From: Spirochaetales bacterium
GTDB lineage: Bacteria; Spirochaetota; Spirochaetia; ARS1246
Assembly (NCBI GenBank): GCA_016930115.1
Contig: JAFGHN010000286.1
Coordinates: 1 to 6,274, forward strand
DNA length: 6,274 nt
Direction: 5' to 3'
In this document: positions 5,790 to 6,274 of the stretch, piece after piece
Layout: the number at the start of each line of letters is the position of its first letter
Numbering within the stretch: position 1 is the stretch's first letter
Made by a program: the position numbers and the translations under genes
Notes under the pieces: generated by a model
The model's database searches: none
Told to the model about the DNA's origin: nothing
Seen by the model: the letters and a program-made list of their open reading frames with translations, nothing else

Positions 5790-5847
5790 GGCCGGGCGAT
5801 CATGGAAAAGGCCCGGCCCCTGGCTGCCCGGCTCGGCCCGCCCGGCC
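5790..5847. terminator. GC-rich hairpin with three GCCCGGC copies after the DUF1295 gene
   Basis: GGCCGGGC (5790-5797) is fully complementary to GCCCGGCC at 5811-5818 (13-base loop) and again at 5840-5847, and by seven bases to GCCCGGC at 5826-5832. The three copies are spaced 15 and 14 bases. The nearest hairpin sits 12 bases after the DUF1295 stop and could end that transcript. There is no T-run, so Rho-independent action is doubtful. On the other strand the same bases encode the low-complexity RAGRAGQPGAGP tail of the split gene, which suggests that tail is not authentic protein. Confidence 0.4.
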
Positions 5848-6206
5848 ACGAGCTATCCTTGAACGTCTTTTCGGCACGATACCTGAAGGCCTGCTACGAT
5901 CTTTCTCATTCGTGCGGATCTTGCCGGCTTGTGAAAGCTCGCAGTCAATCCTGATATCGCCCATGCCGGAGGAAAGCTCCGCGGATTCGATGAAGGCGTT
6001 TCTCACCGTGATCGAACCCGACCTCGTTCCGCAGACAAGCGTTCCGCCGGCACCGGTGCGCCTCACATCGGCACTCAGCACGTCTTCTCCCACCATACCG
6101 GTCACCATCCCTTCTTTCCTCATTTCGGCCGCGTGTTCTTTTTTTTGGAGCCGAAGGCCAAGGCGGTTGTCGCCGGCAATACACATAATACTATATACCG
6201 ATTCAT
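5800..6206 (-). pseudogene. Frameshifted secreted DUF4097-like protein (split at an A8 run)
   Basis: The ATG at 6206 has GAGGAG (6220-6215) eight bases upstream and overlaps the stop of the preceding gene as ATGA. It encodes a signal-peptide-like MNRYIVLCVLPATTALAFG then SKKKNTRPK and stops at 6120, only 28 residues. The run of eight A (T at 6139-6146 on the plus strand) lies in codons 21-23. One additional A, or a -1 slip, joins the signal peptide to a frame reading EHAAEMRKEG... and then alternating strands ITVRNAFIESAELSS and GMGDIRID, with paired S-G-S-I and G-M-G-D-I motifs like DUF4097 putative adhesins. The joined product would be about 135 residues, shorter than usual for that family. 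Its last 40 residues are Arg/Gly/Pro-rich and fit no beta pattern, so the 3' end also appears degraded. The slip site reads A AAA AAG in frame, the known -1 heptamer, so recoding is possible. The frame assignment is firm; the family is moderate. Confidence 0.6.
5927..5942 (+). repeat. 16-base exact repeat, copy 2
   Basis: This is identical in sequence and orientation to 2847-2862. Here it lies, on the minus strand, in the codons for Cys-Glu-Leu-Ser-Gln-Ala of the DUF4097-like frame, exactly where the beta-repeat pattern ends. Flanking bases on both sides differ from copy 1. Confidence 0.4.
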
Positions 6207-6274
6207 TGCTGTCGCTCCTCTGTGCCTGTTTCGCGCACCAGACTTTCTGTGAATGAGATAGCAACGCGCGGCGA
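6203..6274 (-). CDS. C-terminal end of an upstream gene, coupled to the split gene
   Basis: Reading leftward from the window edge, one frame is open (S-P-R-V-A-I-S-F-T-E-S-L-V-R-E-T-G-T-E-E-R-Q-Q) and stops at TGA 6205-6203. That stop overlaps the ATG of the next gene as ATGA, the usual layout of translationally coupled operon genes, and the downstream Shine-Dalgarno lies inside its last codons. Only 23 residues are visible, so no family can be named. DUF4097 genes are often preceded by a regulator or a DUF1700-type membrane protein, but nothing here proves that. Confidence 0.5.
   Translation of the reverse strand, partial: SPRVAISFTESLVRETGTEERQQ

Noticed and set aside
6207..6264. Start of the 154-codon minus frame at TTG 6264
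   Set aside because: The upstream part of this frame has no family pattern. The ATG at 6206 with GAGGAG and ATGA coupling, in another frame, explains this stretch better.

Overview
The window is a bacterial chromosomal segment of moderately high GC. It holds seven real coding regions, one frameshifted gene and a 438-base divergent intergenic region. The organism cannot be named from this sequence alone. A secreted DUF3108-like protein with a signal peptide suggests a Gram-negative-type (diderm) envelope. A NifX/NifB-type metal-cluster protein outside any nif cluster is typical of anaerobes. A spirochaete or deltaproteobacterium-like anaerobe is a guess only. No tRNA, rRNA, CRISPR, transposase or phage gene is visible.

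Layout. (1) 1-957 (+): the 3' part of an unrecognised, mostly helical soluble protein; the frame is open at the left edge. (2) 939-1670 (-): a secreted DUF3108-like protein whose 3' end overlaps the first gene tail-to-tail by 19 bases. (3) 1671-1792: a short divergent intergenic region with a hairpin, an extended -10 promoter and a TTCAAG motif cluster. (4) 1793-2854 (+): an AI-2E/PerM-family multi-pass membrane protein. It is followed by a sigma70-type promoter (perfect TTGACA) and a 112-residue NifX/NifB-family protein at 2933-3271 (+). (5) A GC-rich stem-loop at 3277-3314 separates that gene from rsgA (3331-4437, -), the circularly permuted ribosome-assembly GTPase. (6) 4438-4875: between divergent rsgA and the next gene. 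It contains a palindromic element bounded by GTAGAGAC/GTCTCTAC and, on the minus strand, a full-consensus Shine-Dalgarno that opens only a 10-residue ORF. (7) 4876-5778 (+): a DUF1295 membrane protein of the steroid 5-alpha-reductase/ICMT-like class. (8) At the right edge (-) an upstream gene ends in an ATGA overlap with a gene starting at 6206. That gene encodes a signal peptide and then stops after 28 codons. A DUF4097-like beta-repeat continues in the -1 frame directly after an A8 run.

How the genes work together. Most are unrelated housekeeping or envelope genes arranged as convergent and divergent pairs, not one pathway. The most notable observation is the right-edge gene. Its secretion signal and its adhesin-like body are split by one base at a run of eight A that contains the -1 slippery heptamer A AAA AAG. 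It may be a decayed gene, a phase-variable gene, a recoded gene or a sequencing error. Second is the isolated strong ribosome-binding site and mini-ORF upstream of rsgA, where two mutually exclusive foldings are possible.
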